64,000 nt of DNA from the NCBI RefSeq assembly GCF_000344685.1, contig NW_006920410.1, positions 3,760,470 to 3,824,469 on the forward strand, read 5' to 3'. A program made the translations under genes and the position numbers. The notes beneath the pieces were generated by a model. The model had not been told where the DNA came from. It saw only the letters and a list, made by a program, of their open reading frames with translations, and made no database searches. Below, one piece after another: positions 47,553-59,697 of the stretch (the stretch's first letter is position 1; the number at the start of each line of letters is the position of its first letter). This DNA comes from Gloeophyllum trabeum ATCC 11539 (Eukaryota; Basidiomycota; Agaricomycetes; Gloeophyllales; Gloeophyllaceae).

Positions 47553-47986
47553 CAGTCGACTCTGTCTTAACCCATACCTGTCATAACCCATAACCTGTAA
47601 TAACCCATAGGTTTTTGGCCTCCACCGACATGGTAGATAGTAAAAACCCATAAGTCTGCCGTATCCCATAACCCATAACTTTTTGGAGGGTCATAACCCA
47701 TAAAACAACCTATATTAGGAAGGTGCAGGTCTCCTTCCCACGAGAACCTGGACTATCTCGACCCTTAATTCTCGGTTCTCGTGGTATTTCAGAAGATAAC
47801 CCTTACCAGATTCAAGATTCCGTATCTAAACGTTGTCATAAACGACGTCCGGCCTATACCGAATAGGCTGTCTGTCACGCTTACTAGGTAGTCACACAAT
47901 GTCACACGCTCTGGTAACCCATAGTCTGCAAAAACCCATAACTTTTGGGTTCCACGACCCGTTATGGGTTAGGACAGAGTCGACTG
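47553..47986. mobile_element. MITE-like element, TA target duplication, CAGTCGACTCTGTC terminal inverted repeats
   Basis: The ends are inverted: cagtcgactctgtcttaaccc at the left (47553-) and, on the other strand, cagtcgactctgtcctaaccc at the right (-47986). They match over 24 bases with one difference. TA dinucleotides flank both ends (47551-47552, 47987-47988), as for Tc1/mariner/pogo elements. The 434-bp interior has no coding capacity. It holds about nine direct copies and one inverted copy of the word CCCATA, mostly as (A)ACCCATAA, plus an internal hairpin (ccacgagaacc near 47738, ggttctcgtgg near 47774). It is a non-autonomous element whose transposase source is not in the window. Confidence 0.8.
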
Positions 47987-47988
47987 TA

Positions 47989-48280
47989 GACTAAAACCGG
48001 GCACACCATGAGGATGTCGCCAAAAAAGAAGAAAATAAACTCGAACGAAGCAACGAAGGTGTGTGTGCATTCTCCGGTCCGGCCAAGAAGCAAGACAAAG
48101 ATTAGTGGACGAGGACAAAGATGTACAATATACACAACAGGATATCACTATGCACAGACGGAGACGGCGACGGGACTAACGGACAACAACGGTGCGCGGC
48201 GGAATAAATAGCGGGGTATGATCCCAAAATTCCGAGGAGCAAGTATGTTTTGGACAACAAAAGATGGGTGGATAGGGGGG
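47989..48280. other. 3' flank of the Ser/Pro-rich gene
   Basis: No gene recognised between the MITE and the stop codon of the minus-strand gene at 48281. Confidence 0.4.
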
Positions 48281-49816
48281 TCACGTAGACATGGGCGTGC
48301 CGCTGATCGCAGTGACGCCCCGCAGCACGTCGGCGCTCGCGCGCAGGAGGCCCGGTATGGCCATGTGCAGCTGCTGCAGGGACGAGCGCCGCCTCCTGCG
48401 CGTCTCCGGGGATGCGCTCCGCGGCGACACCCCCTCGGACTCCATTGACGTGGCGGATACCGCAGAAGAGGTGGATGCTTCTCGGCGGGAGGGCACAGGG
48501 TTTTCCAGGATGGGCGACTCGCTGGGCTGCGGGGCTTCGCGGCGGGAGAGCGACGGGGGGATGGATATGGGCTGCGACGCCGGTGGATGCGGTGGCGTTG
48601 AATCAACGTCGGCGGTGAGTCCTGGGGAACCCGGCGGCGAGGACGAAAGGGTAGTCGGCGAATCGACGGCGGGCGAGGGTAGCCAGAGGGAGGGGTCCGG
48701 AGCAAGGAAACCCTTTTCGCACTTCTTGCTCGTGAAGGGCGCAGGGGATTTCGGGGACGCGCAGGTGATAGACTCGCTTGAGCTCTCGCGCGTGGGGCTC
48801 CGTGCAGTCGGGTCGACGTCGTCCTTCATCGTGGTGAGACAGGAGGTGGACCCTGTGGGACTTGCGGAGGGCGACCGGCGCGGAGAGGGAAGGGGGAAGA
48901 GCTGGTCCTCGTCCTCTTCTGGGATTGGCGATGCGCGCGGTATCGAGGGACTGAGGCCGACAGTGCTGACTCCGAGACACGGGGGATCGTTGGGAGAGCC
49001 AGGGCTGCGCGACAGGTGCGGGGATTCGTCATTCAGGTTGATGATGCATTCCCGCCCTCTGTGGTGATCGTGTTCATCGCCGGATCCGGACGACCGCCGC
49101 CGCTTGTCTACCTCATCCACGCTGAGCACACGCCTCTCCAAAGACGACCTGACGCTCTCCCCGTATCGCGCGCCAGATCCTTCGTCCGATGAGCAGCTGG
49201 AATTGCGTCTCCGCCGCGCGCCCCGGGTGAACCGCTCCTTCCATTCCGCGCCTTCTTTCAGGCTCTCCTCAGTAGTGTGGATGCAGTCGGGGCAGCACGC
49301 GCGGAGGGGGATGGTGACAAGGTCTGGGCGGGGAGACAGGGGCACAGAGCAGCGCCGTACAGGCCGCGGGCTCCTAGGTGAGCCTGGCTCGCGATGAACG
49401 AGGCACGGTGATAGCGGACTGGGTGGTGCCTCCTCGCGATCGCGCGTGAATGAAGATTTCTTCGAGATGATTCTGGCGGTAGGCAGACGATTCAATACAC
49501 CCTCAAGCAAAGACTACACAGAGCAAACACACTTTGGAACGGTGACCCTGAAGAGCACAGGCCCTTCCTCGTTAGACTCGATGTCCGAGTCCGAGACAGC
49601 GCTCGAGCCCGAGCTGGTTTTCCTGTTCCACAGCGGCAACGAATATGACTTCATGACGAGCCTCGGTCTCCTCGATTTCGACGCAGGCTCCGGGATGAGC
49701 ACGCATTCCTGGTCGAACCTGACCGCCCTCTCCGTCACCAACCCGTCCTCGGACGCACTCGCCGCAGACGGCGTCCGCATCGAGGTCGACGCTGCACTGT
49801 CCGAGCTCATCGACAT
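48281..49816 (-). CDS. Ser/Pro-rich hypothetical protein with CCPDC motif
   Basis: Two exons read on the minus strand: 49816-49533 and 49470-48281, joined in frame through a 62-bp intron (GTGTGT donor, CCAG acceptor). The N-terminal part has a conserved-looking stretch, RAVRFDQECVLIPEPASKSR followed by KSYSLPLWNRK. The middle has PCLVHREPGSP, a cysteine pair region CCPDCIHTTEESLKEG, and a basic RGARRRR. The remainder is Ser/Pro-rich and probably disordered. I believe similar proteins occur across mushroom-forming fungi but know no function. An extended frame on the opposite strand (48291-49067) is judged a codon-bias shadow. Confidence 0.7.
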
Positions 49817-50359
49817 GCTGGTTGTCGCTGGACGCTATAAAGAAAGCAAGACGAGGAGGCCCGCCAGCGATGGAGCTGGAGCTAGCCCAAACATGCTCGC
49901 TTTTCTGGTCAGGAGACTTCGGTTCTTCTGGCTGTTACCGTTTCTAGAACCAAGCCAGGTAATGGAAATGCCATATTTTTGCCATATATGGTAACCATAC
50001 CCCACGAACCGAGTCGATCCGCCCGGTTCGTCACTCTCCCGCGATCATTACTTGGCTTCTTTTCGTCCGTGGTGTGGACCAGGAACCACCCCAATACGGA
50101 CGCTAACCCTCTTCGCATCAAGCGAGCTCACTAATCGGACACAAGGAGTCGCACAGGAAGCAGAACTGAGCGCTATTTGAGATCAGATGTTGCCAGGCAG
50201 GCGAGAATGAAAGACTCGGGATGTCGTAGCTAATGGCTCGTATCATTCCTCTATTGGACATCGTGTCATGGATGATATCAACATACAAACTTCTGGGAAG
50301 CCGGGACCGGCTCAACATACGACCACGTCCTGAACGCCATCAAACGCGGAGCATTCCTC
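49817..50359. other. Intergenic region, no gene recognised
   Basis: Lies upstream of the Ser/Pro-rich gene and downstream of the transporter gene (both minus strand). A small inverted word pair, atatttttgccatatatgg (49974-), is the only feature noted. Confidence 0.35.
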
Positions 50360-51511
50360 TCACGCATTCGAGTATGACAGAACGAGAGGGGGGAGGCGGA
50401 TGGCTTTGAAGGTGCATTCCCCGGAATAAAGGCCTGACAGCCCGCCGTAGTATGCACCGAAGGTTGCGACGATGCCCAGCGCACCTCCAGCAGTGTTCAA
50501 ATGTGCATTACCTGTCTTGCCTTCAGTCCATGTCAGGAATCAAGATCATAATCATACATACCTGTGAAACAACTGGCGGATAGACAGCAAAGAGCGCAGA
50601 CAGTGCTGCCAAGGGTGAAGACGACGGAGAAAGTCGTCCGCAGCGACCCGATGCAGAACAGAAACGTTATCCAGCTGTGCGAGCATGACGAAAGAGACTT
50701 CAGCGGAGAAGAAGCGATGAAGTCAGGACTCATGGCTTACCACCAGATGGCCAAGAATATCCCGATAGCATGGGTGAACTCCTCAGTGACGACACCATTC
50801 ACAGAGTACGCTTGTCTGTGTTTCATTTCAGGACGCGTGTGCAGGTATATGGGCATATATAGCACGGTGACTCACGCTAGACCGATCCTAGGGAGATACA
50901 GCGCGCCGTATGTAAAATTGAAGCCTCCGTATGTTGAGAACACAACGCTGCAACGCAATAGAGAACTATGATGCATTCGGAAGAGTCGAGCACACTCACC
51001 CTCCGAACGTGTTGCTGTAGCACCAATGCTTCGTCAGTGGAGAACATGAATCAAGGACAGCCGCAACACACCCAAGGAAAAGCGACCACATGCCCACTAG
51101 AGTCTGCATGATCCCTCCATAGCTTTAAAAGAGAACGGTCAGTGTTGCGCCTCTCCATTATCAAGCTGGATACGTACAACATAGCGAAAACCAGGACCAT
51201 ATTCGGCGTATGCACGTTCCCCGTGCCCAGCGTAATCAGCGACGAGCACAAGAACACCGTCCCGTACGCCAGCATCCCCAGCGCGGTCTACCGTGCCACA
51301 CATCCGCATTGAGTATTGAAACGCCTTCAGCCGTCATTGCACGACATACCGGGTTGGCAAAGACACGAGGCGGGGGCGGCGGCGCGTACGAGTACACGAT
51401 CTGCGGGCGCGCGCCGACCTCGGAGACGTACTGGCGGGGCTGGCGCTTGAGCTTGTCGCTGCTACTCTGGCTGTCCGAGTCCCGCTCGACGATGGCGACG
51501 CCGTCCGACAT
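50360..51511 (-). CDS. GPR1/FUN34/YaaH (ATO) family acetate/ammonium transporter-like protein
   Basis: Predicted six-helix plasma-membrane protein of the acetate uptake transporter family (yeast Ady2/Ato). The start MSDGVAIVERDSDSQSS is at 51511. The first exon contains the family start of the membrane part (RVFANPTALGMLAYG, NP-x-x-LG motif, continued across an intron). Later pieces read LCSSLITLGTGNVHTPNMVL, YGGIMQTLVGMWSLFLG, FIPMLSW, TFLFCIGSLRTTFSVVFTLG, and AGGALGIVATFGAYYGGLSG. The final exon ends FKAIRLPPLVLSYSNA with TGA at 50360. At least seven exons, several very small, so internal borders are approximate. Transported substrate is inferred from family only. Confidence 0.82.
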
Positions 51512-51560
51512 TTTGTGGAGGTAAGGTGGGGAAGAGACCCTAGGTGGGCGTTTCGCGTGT

Positions 51561-51567
51561 TTATATA
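51561..51567 (-). promoter_or_regulatory. TATA box of the ATO-family gene
   Basis: Reading the minus strand, tatataa lies about 50-55 bases upstream of the start codon at 51511. Confidence 0.55.
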
Positions 51568-52787
51568 GCAAGCATGAGGAAACGGTAAGGTTGAACAGTG
51601 CCGCCAAGAGATTCACATACGCAGAGGATGACTGAACGTTCTCAGAGGGAGCTGCACGATGCTTCGGTGTTGAGAGAGATTGTTGCCATTTCTGCGATGT
51701 GGGAGAATGTTTGGGAGAAGCGAAGGGATATATGTATGAGCGTCATATGCTCCCGATGATTGTGCGAGGACTTCGGGGGGATATGGGAACCACGTACGTG
51801 CGCATGAGAAGGGAGGTGTTCGGAGCCGAGAGCGTTCAAGTAGAGTCGAAATCGCCACAATGATGGTGAAGCAGGACGACAGAGACTTTCTGAGTTCTTC
51901 CGCGCAACAGCAGGCCACCGCACCCACCCTGCGATGATGGACACAACGGGTCCGACGAAGGCTGGCTCAGGCTGGCAGGCAGCGTTGCGGCCACAATTGA
52001 TTTATGCTTGCGGCGCCCGTTAATATGGTGGGGGGCCACATAACGGTTCCGATGTTATCACGAACGTGAGGAGCATAGGCGGCCTCCGTAGAACCACTGT
52101 ACAATTGCGCCGATACCCGCGAGAACTCACTGAACCATTGTGCGTGGGTTACAGCTAAACCTGGACTAGAGGTGAGTATCGTTGGCTTCTCCAAGGTTCA
52201 GTTGCGAACGTTCGTCAAGAAAGAATATTCAGCGGTATTCCTGTATCTGGAGACACGCCGGAAGTCGAATATACCTAACCGTGGCAAGCTCAGCGGAGAG
52301 CAGAAAGCTTGTTAATCGCCGTCAATATCGCCAGAAAATAACATGCTCTCTTCATGGGAAGACTCCACTGCAAAAGACACGGTGGTCGTAAGAAGGATCT
52401 GCGAAGTCAAATAACCAATGCCCGGCCAGGTACACTTGAGGAAAGGAAGACAGAGGGCAACACTTCCATCTGTACCAGTCCCCTTCTGTGAATCAGTGTG
52501 ATGAATAAACTGATGAATAGTTCCGTTGGCGTGCCTGTCCGAATAGACATCGCCCCGACGAGACACTTGGCGGCGCGCAGCGGAACCGAAACACGACCCG
52601 CGGCGCCGAACCGCGAACCCGCGTCGAACCGGCAACTGTATAGCCGGATCATGTATTCAGGCTATGTGAAGGAAAGCACATTCCGGCGTTTGAGGACGAT
52701 GATGCGGGGAAGGGTCAGGCGCGCATTGCCTTCGACCGCTATAATTGCAGCTGTAGCCTCCGCTTTCGACGGTGACAATCGACTAAC
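51568..52787. other. Divergent intergenic region between the transporter and the SDR gene
   Basis: Short frames on the minus strand (51613-51944) and plus strand (52498-52791) have no recognisable domain and no splice support. I see no RNA gene or repeat. Confidence 0.4.
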
Positions 52788-54157
52788 ATGAGCGCACGAC
52801 TTAGCCAGGTCTCGGGGCACTTGACGAACTCGTATGGGAGGGGGCTGCTCGCGGGCGAGGTGGCGATTGTTACCGGTACGTACACCAGAACCCCGCATTA
52901 CATTCGCCTCCGTGCATTGTAGAGATGTATAGGTTTTGACTGTGTTTGTGTTCAGGTGCCGCGCAGGTATAGTCGTCGAAGGCTTTATGGAGCGGCCGGA
53001 GCCTGACTGACCAGCTGGGGATATTAGGGCATTGGCCGGAGTGTAGCCCTCCTCTTCGCCAAGGAGGGCGCGAAAGTCGTCGTCTCAGAGTGCGTAGAGT
53101 GTATAACTTTGTGGCACGATCTGACTGAGTTGTCGCAGTCTCGATGAGAAGAAAGCACAGCTAGTGGTTGACGAGATCAAGAAGGCTGGAGGGGACGCCC
53201 TCGCAGTCGGCGGTGATGTCGGAGCGGATGACTTTCCCAAGAAGATTCTTGATGCCACAATCAAGTGCGCTTTTCGAGTCCGAGTACATGACCCATGAAC
53301 TGAAGAACGTAACTATGCAGAAAGTATGGCAAGGTAAACCACATTGTCAACAACGGTGAATAACTCATACCATAAATATAATACGCGATTTACGTCTAAA
53401 TCGCCTCATTATCACAGCTGGCTTCACCTTCGACCGCATGTTACATACTACTCCCGACGATGCCTGGGACATCATCATGAAGATCCACGTCCGCGCGCCC
53501 TTCCGCCTCATCCGCGAGGCCGCTCCCTACATGCGAGTGAAGGTGTGTACCTACCTAACTCACCGCAACCTACCGTCATCCACCGATCACCTTCCTTTTG
53601 GCCTGTAGGACCAGAAGAATCGCGAGAATCGCTCGATTATCAACGTCTCCTCCATCGCGGGCCTGCACGGCAACGTCGGTCAAGCGAACTACTCCTCCGC
53701 TAAGGCCGCCGTCACCGGCCTCACGAAGACGATCGCGAAGGAGTGGGGCGGGTTCGGCGTCCGCGCTAACACCGTTGCATTCGGGTACATCAAAACGAGG
53801 TAATTATCCAAACTTATAAGCGCCTCAAGACGAATCGGAAAGAGAGGCTCACAACTTGGTTATCTAGGTTGACTCAGGCGAAAGAGCAGGGCGCCGCGAT
53901 CGAGATTGAAGGAAAGAAGGTTGCTTTGGGTATCCCGGGAATGAAGGAGCCTGCGCCCGACGCCAACTACCCGAACATCCCGCTGAACCGCCCCGGAGAG
54001 CCTGATGAAGCTGCTGCCGCGGTTCTTTTGTACGTGTATCACTATCAATTGTTGATTAGACAGTTCCACTGACTATGACTTATGTAGCCTTGCATCGCCA
54101 CTGGCGTCTTATGTTAGCGGGCATACGCTTGAGGTTACCGGCGGGCAGGGCATCTAA
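52788..54157 (+). CDS. Short-chain dehydrogenase/reductase (FabG-like)
   Basis: NAD(P)-dependent oxidoreductase with a Rossmann fold. ATG 52788 starts MSARLSQVSGHLTNSYGRGL then GEVAIVTG. The nucleotide-binding loop (TG-AAQ-GIG) is split over two introns around 52877-53033. Following exons encode GIGRSVALLFAKEGAKVVVS, KKAQLVVDEIKKAGGDALAV, VNHIVNNAGFTFDRM (NNAG motif), and a catalytic exon with INVSSIAGLHGNVGQANYSS and AKAAVTGLTKTIAKEW (Ser...YxxxK-type triad). A segment with LTQAKEQGAAIEIEGKKVAL is followed by the end ASYVSGHTLEVTGGQGI, TAA at 54155. Length, about 290 aa, and the ending resemble ketoacyl- or hydroxyacyl-CoA-type SDRs, but the substrate cannot be assigned. Confidence 0.88.
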
Positions 54158-54573
54158 GGGCATTCTGGATGTCAAGTCGTCGCTCTCACTGTCATCGTTT
54201 TCTTGTACATTGCATATGATAACTAAAACTAGTTGCGAGGGTTTGCCTATACCGACAAGAAAATAAAGACCTGACACGGGGTTCACTCCGCAAGCGCATC
54301 ATGAGCCCTGGCTGCATTGCCAGGCATGGTTGCCGTCTTAATCCGACAAATGGTAACTTTGGAGTATCATAGTCGCTGAATTGTAGACGTCCACTTGCTC
54401 CTCGTTTTTGGGCTTGGGAAGTGCCGCATTCAAGCAAGGCGCCTCTCCAGAGATAGATATGCTTTGCAACTGCAAAAACCGACAGCAAGATCAAATACTA
54501 TCCAACAAATTCGGCTCGACCAGCGCTAACACATGTAGAATCCCAGGACATCATCGTGGCGACGCCAACAAAG
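54158..54573. other. Convergent spacer between SDR and GT25 genes
   Basis: Contains both 3' ends. No independent gene seen. Confidence 0.4.
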
Positions 54574-55838
54574 TCATGAAGTACCAAGCACACCATGGAC
54601 GAGCGTATCCCTCCATTCACTACCAGTACCACCATGCTCCTCGTCCCACACATCACTCTGCCCCACCTTCCTCTGGATGACTATACTCGGAACGACCGAG
54701 AACGCCCTCAATCTACCGCTCTGTATCAGCCACGCGTATGCCTGGTCGATCGCCCGGGAGTATGCGAAGGGCGGGTATCGTAGATGGAGGAGAAGACGCG
54801 CCGCGCCTGCCTTCGTCACAGCGTAAGCGTGCGTGCACTTCGGCGCGTTAGATGGGTGGAGAGGAGAAAACGCCGAATAAGGGGGTAAAGGTAGGGCTGG
54901 GTGCAGCGACTCGTTGGACCAACAGTGCCCTATGTCAGGAGTGCAGGGGAGATTATCGCAGTCCATTAAATTATCTACGAATTTGGATAGTAGAATAAAG
55001 GCATATATTCACCTAGGAAAAGCATATCCCAATGTGGAGGCAGAGCAGGCCACATATCCCAGAGGCGTTCTTTGATATCGTATTCCATGTCCACGTCGTC
55101 TTCGAGTATTATATACACTTCATCAAGAGTGGTCGAATTGCCAGGCTTGTTAGCGATATTCCGGATAACCGACAGGTGTGAATGCCAGCAAGCAACCTTG
55201 GCGGGGGTGAGGAGCTTGTAGGGAGGCGCTGATGGTGTATATGGAGGAATCGTATTGTTTTCAGTGGCACACATCAAAGGATCAACGAGAAGAGGAGCAG
55301 GTCCAGTCCCAGGCCATTGAGAGGGGAGAGCGTGTTCAGAACCCCAGCCATCCGCTCCAGAAGGGTTTATCGTGGCGCGGGACAGAGTATTCAGATCCAT
55401 ATCTTCTGGCCAGTGGAAGTATTCTAAGCTGGGCGCCTTGACCTCGGTTGAGTCCTCAACGTAACTCCTACTCTTCGAGCGTTCCAGCCTGACTCGTTCA
55501 ATTATCCTGGAGATTGCACTATCATCCGCGTCGAGCGCATCCACATAACTCCATTTAAGATTGAGTGCTCTTCGCAAACGCTCCATATCCCGTTTTCTGT
55601 CGTAACGTCGCGGAAGAGAGATAACATAGATGCCAGATGAATCAGCCAAAGTCTGGCCAGCCAGCATTGTCGCCCTATTCGCTCCTCCGTATCCTTTCCA
55701 CCCAGGTGCAGAGCCAAGCTTCAGCATTACAGATGCGAAAGTCCACATGTGGGGAACCAGCCAGATCAGAGAGAACAAGGATACTGCGACCACGGCAACC
55801 AGCAGAAAACGGATATATCGAGCAGAAAAGGCAAACAT
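54574..55838 (-). CDS. Glycosyltransferase family 25-like type II membrane protein
   Basis: Two exons, 55838-55013 and 54929-54574, give 393 aa. The N-terminus is a short cytosolic part and a signal anchor (FLLVAVVAVSLFSLIWLV), typical of Golgi glycosyltransferases. The GT25 pattern is clear: IYVISLPRRYDRKRDMERLR near residue 75, KVACWHSHLSVIRNI, then VYIILEDDVDM with the acidic EDD metal/sugar-nucleotide motif, and THAYAVTKAGAARLL in the second exon. GT25 includes LPS galactosyltransferases and collagen galactosyltransferases; the acceptor here is unknown. Choosing MFAFSARYIRF (55838) as the start places the anchor right after the N-terminus; the frame is open to an ATG at 55922. Confidence 0.85.
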
Positions 55839-56231
55839 ATGGAATGGAGATATTTGATAAGTGATTCTGAGACGTTGGAAAATCGCTTGGGTGCACAAGC
55901 CAAGCCGCAGACCTCTAGTCATGACACGCCCAGAGAGGCAGGATGTCGATGAACTCGGGCGGAAGAAAGTTTGCTAACTGACAGCTTCCGGTTCTTTTTC
56001 GTTTTAGCAGCGTGGGAAGATTGCCACAAAGCACGACTCCCGAGGCCACAAAGCATTGAATTTGTAGGCAGCGACAAGATTACTTCACCCAACTACAGAA
56101 AAGCTTCTCTGTCATAGTCCAACAACATACAAAAGTGAGTAGAAGTCCTTGGGGTCAATATACAAGATACAAAACAAGATAGTTGGGTCAATGAGATTGG
56201 GAATCGACGAGATCGCCCCTCGGTCTACTTT
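55839..56231. other. Spacer between the GT25 gene and the GH-like gene
   Basis: Promoter of the GT25 gene and 3' flank of the next minus-strand gene. Nothing else seen. Confidence 0.35.
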
Positions 56232-59200
56232 GTAAACTTGTCGAAGATCTTGTTACCTCCTATGGCCACAATTATCAGCGGCTGAGTAACGAGATCTTAG
56301 TTTGTGACTTACTCTCCGCTATGCTACCTACTCGTCTCTCTATCTGTCGACTCGTCCCCGGCCCAGCAAGTCTATCAACGGCGTTCATCGCAAGCCTAAG
56401 AGGTGCCGCGGAGAGAAGAGGTGCACTCGGCCTGCCGTGAGAAGCATGAGGAGATGGGGGAGCAAGCGAACCGTGAGGAGCTGGAGGAGCATAAGCGCCA
56501 TGGGGAGCCGGCGGGGTTGACTGCCTATAAGGCTCTATTGAGGACCTCCATTAGATTACTATCCTACCAGTCCCAAATTACTTACGCGGCGAAGAAGGAT
56601 GGGCCGGAGGCGACGGCCTTCCGCTGTAGCCGAAACCTGATGCAGGGCAGGTAGGATCTACAGCCTGCGCAGAAGGGCGCGACCCAGGTCTATGAGCAGG
56701 CGGTTCGTATGCCTGGTACGGCCATTGGCCTTGACCCTGCGCTCCGCCACTGGAGTAATAATCATTCGAAGGATGGGCTTGAGGGAACAACGGCGAAACG
56801 CCCGAGGGATCATAGTACGAAGTGTCCATGGGGCGGAACCCAGGCTCGTCAGCAGCTGCAGGATATGCGCCAGGTGGCGGGCGCTGAGAAAGGGACGGCC
56901 GAGGGCGCAGAGGCGGGGGACCGACGTTCGCATGGGAAGAGGGCGGAAACCCGGGATAATGGGACGGCGAGTGAGGTGACGGGGGAACGTTCCACTCAGG
57001 CGGGGGCCATTGGGGCTGGGACGCAAGGGCCGGAGCGAACCCGCCGGGCTCGTACGTTTCCCGCCCAGGGCTTCCTTTCAGGTCCGGTACAGGTAATGAG
57101 ATGGACGGTCCGGACGGGGGAGATACTGGTCTCGTCGAGGAAGGGACTGGGGGACGTGATGAACTCGGCATATTATGCGATATAGACTGTCGACCCAAGT
57201 CCTCGGTAATCTGGGATACGGATGCCGAGGACGGTCGCTTTCCCAGATCCACCAGGGGTTTGTTTGGGCTCGAAGAAGGACGCGTATCTTTCGGCGGTGG
57301 TGGGGGCGGCGCTGAGGAATGCGCCGCTCCCGTACTGTCGTGGTGGCTGTGAATAGACAGAGGTCGAGTGGAGGCAGGCGCTGGAGGTGGTGGTGCTGAG
57401 GAATGCGCCGATGCTGTGGTATCATCGTGCCTGTGAATGAACAGGGGTCTAGTCGACATAGGCGCTGGAGGTGGCCGAGATACCTGGGCCGCAACGCTAC
57501 CCGCCGCCGGTGCACTACTGTCGCCCTCGAGGGAGTACGGCGGGGGAGGAGGCTCGTCTTCCGCCTTACTTGCGTGGCTAGCTAACCATCTCTGGTAATC
57601 GTCTGCACTTCCTCCGCCTGATCCTGAGCCAGAAGCACTCGGCTCATGCCCCTCGTCTTCATATATTGGGCGTGTCGACCAGTAATCTTGCAATTCCTTC
57701 GATGGGAATGTCTCGAGAATGATACGTTCACCACGCAACCCTTCTGCTGCGAACCCACATATGCGCATATACCTTCAATCAAGGTGAGATGGGATGAACA
57801 GTTGTTGATGTCAACTTCACTTACCAATCCGAAGGCAAGTCATAGCCGTCCTCATCTAAGGCCATGAATCGGAACTTGTCTGACACGGGTGATTGCCTCT
57901 TGTAAGGTACTACGGGCATGTAAGCTGTTCCTTCGTCGTATCTTCGATTATTATGTTACATAGAAAATCCGCAGGAGGACAAGGGGACAACTCACTCATC
58001 CCACATAGCACCGTAGATGGTACGGACTCCCAGACGCCGCGCATTCCATAGTTGTCTCCACAGAAAACGACCGCCATTCCGCTTGATGTCGTTGAACCCC
58101 CATTTACCTTCGGATAGATTATATCCCTATTAAATGCGATTATTGTCAGTACCACGCGACTGGGACATACTGATATACCGACCGATCCACCAGGTAATAC
58201 CACCGGGACGTAGTCCACTTTCTTATGTCCTTCATCAACTCGTTTCTTCAGTAGTTCAACATCACCCTTGATCTTCTCTTCTGCGAATCTATCCGCGTCG
58301 TCCTCATTCCCATACCTACCGATAGTCCAAGGTGACAGGGCATCGAACTCCTCCAGCCAGATGTTCAGAAACTCGGGGTTCGGATCAGCATCCGCGACAG
58401 ACGTCCGCCAGTGAGCAGGGACACCGCCGAATATGTATGCACCTCCTGGCGTAACAGAACGTATATACGATGTCACCGCACGGACCATAGCGGGTGAATG
58501 GTTTCTATCCGAGAAGCCGAAACCTGTTGTCCGAATGAGCATCTGTCAGTCACTGGATTTACGCGATATTATAGGATTCATACGTGCCCCATAGCGCAAT
58601 TACCGGCTTTCCCTTCTCTCGCAGATAGTTGGGACTGTCCAGGATGCCCTTGTCCCGGATCAGGTGCAGCCAGTCTTGCTTAATGACTCGCTCTATCCTA
58701 TCGGTAGGCACGCCCGAGACATCATACCTGCATACCAATCAGGCGTCTTCCCAATGATGTAAGTCGTTAGATGGGTACATTATCGCGAACACTCTGCCTT
58801 CCTTCTCAGCAGCTTCCTTGACCCGATCACCGACTTCATCGCGCTGGCGCCTGATGCCTTCATTACCATTTTCGACGTCACATTGGCCGAGGAAACGTTG
58901 CAGGAAAGCGCCATCCACGCCATGGCGGGCCATCCAGTGGAAATGCCTGTAACAAGCTGAACCCTGATCCATTTCGACAGTCGACGTCAGGATTACCGTA
59001 CCTGTTTACTGTCTTGGGGTTGCGGGAGGAGAACAAGAATGCTTGGTCCCCATTCGCGTACTTCAGACCTGGTGCTGGGTAGAGCTCCGAGGGCGAGTAC
59101 TCTGAAACATCTGGCCATAAATCGGTGTTGGGCCGGCCACCGTCAGGAATGGGGTAGTTGAACCAATGCAGCCAACCATGGTGTCCTGTACCTAGCTGTG

Positions 59201-59456
59201 AGCTTGACCCTGAGGGCGTCTTATGGTCTTACCTGGGCCGACCGGTTCACCGTCTCCGGGGCAAGTGAACCTTGGCAAGACTCAGCTGGAGTCTGGTTAC
59301 GGGTGACAGGAAACACTCACCAGCCCTGGTACCCTACCATAAACTTATCCTGTATAGTCGAAGGGTCGGCTCTGATAGGGTTCCATGAGCCGATCGCCGC
59401 ACGGCGAGGAAAGATACTCACCTCCTGAGCCGCTTCCCTCCATCCTCACTAGCCAT
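56232..59456 (-). CDS. GH99/GH71-like glycoside hydrolase domain with proline-rich C-terminal tail
   Basis: Starts at 59456 (MASEDGGKRLRR) and runs through about ten exons to FDKFTK before TAG near 56232. The first half is a TIM-barrel-like hydrolase region: DKFMVGYQGW, FTCPGDGEPVGPG, HHGWLHWFNYPIPDGGRPNT, YPAPGLKYANGDQAFLFSSR, NRHFHWMARHGVDGAFLQRF, GRVFAIMYDVSGVP, KPVIALWG, GAYIFGGVPAHWR, RTIYGAMWDEYDEGTAY. Such proteins are often labelled putative xylosidase/arabinosidase or GH99-like; activity is unproven and I see no signal peptide. From about 57660 leftwards the frame continues into a Pro/Ser/His-rich tail with tandem units of STRPLxIHxHxD and AHSSAPPPP. The tail ends in a small helix-like MNAVDRLAGPGTSRQIERRV. 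Joining of the barrel and tail rests on the open frame at 57768-57580. Confidence 0.75.
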
Positions 59457-59697
59457 GGTGAGCCGGGCAACGACGAGGATTACAAGGAACCTCTTCAGGC
59501 TGTAACACGTTCTTCGCTGTCAACGGTTCGAAGCAAGAGTCGAGAGACAGCACGCCGCAGTGCTTGCTGTGCGTATGTTTGACATCGTACTCAATCATAG
59601 AACAAGCGCTCGTGCCGGCAGTAAGTCCACTGCTGTTCCTGATGTCATGTTAGTACTGCCACTGTTACGCGCTGCGCTCTGATCGTCCCAGTCAACG
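59457..59697. promoter_or_regulatory. Shared divergent promoter of the GH-like and YFH7-like genes
   Basis: 241 bases between two divergent start codons. Confidence 0.45.

Noticed and set aside
47560..47980. TAACCC words as interstitial telomere repeat or CRISPR-like array
   Set aside because: Units are irregularly spaced, bounded by terminal inverted repeats with TA duplication, and read CCCATA, not a telomeric hexamer; no spacer pattern.
48291..49067. 258-codon plus-strand open frame
   Set aside because: Shadow of the Ser/Pro-rich gene on the opposite strand.
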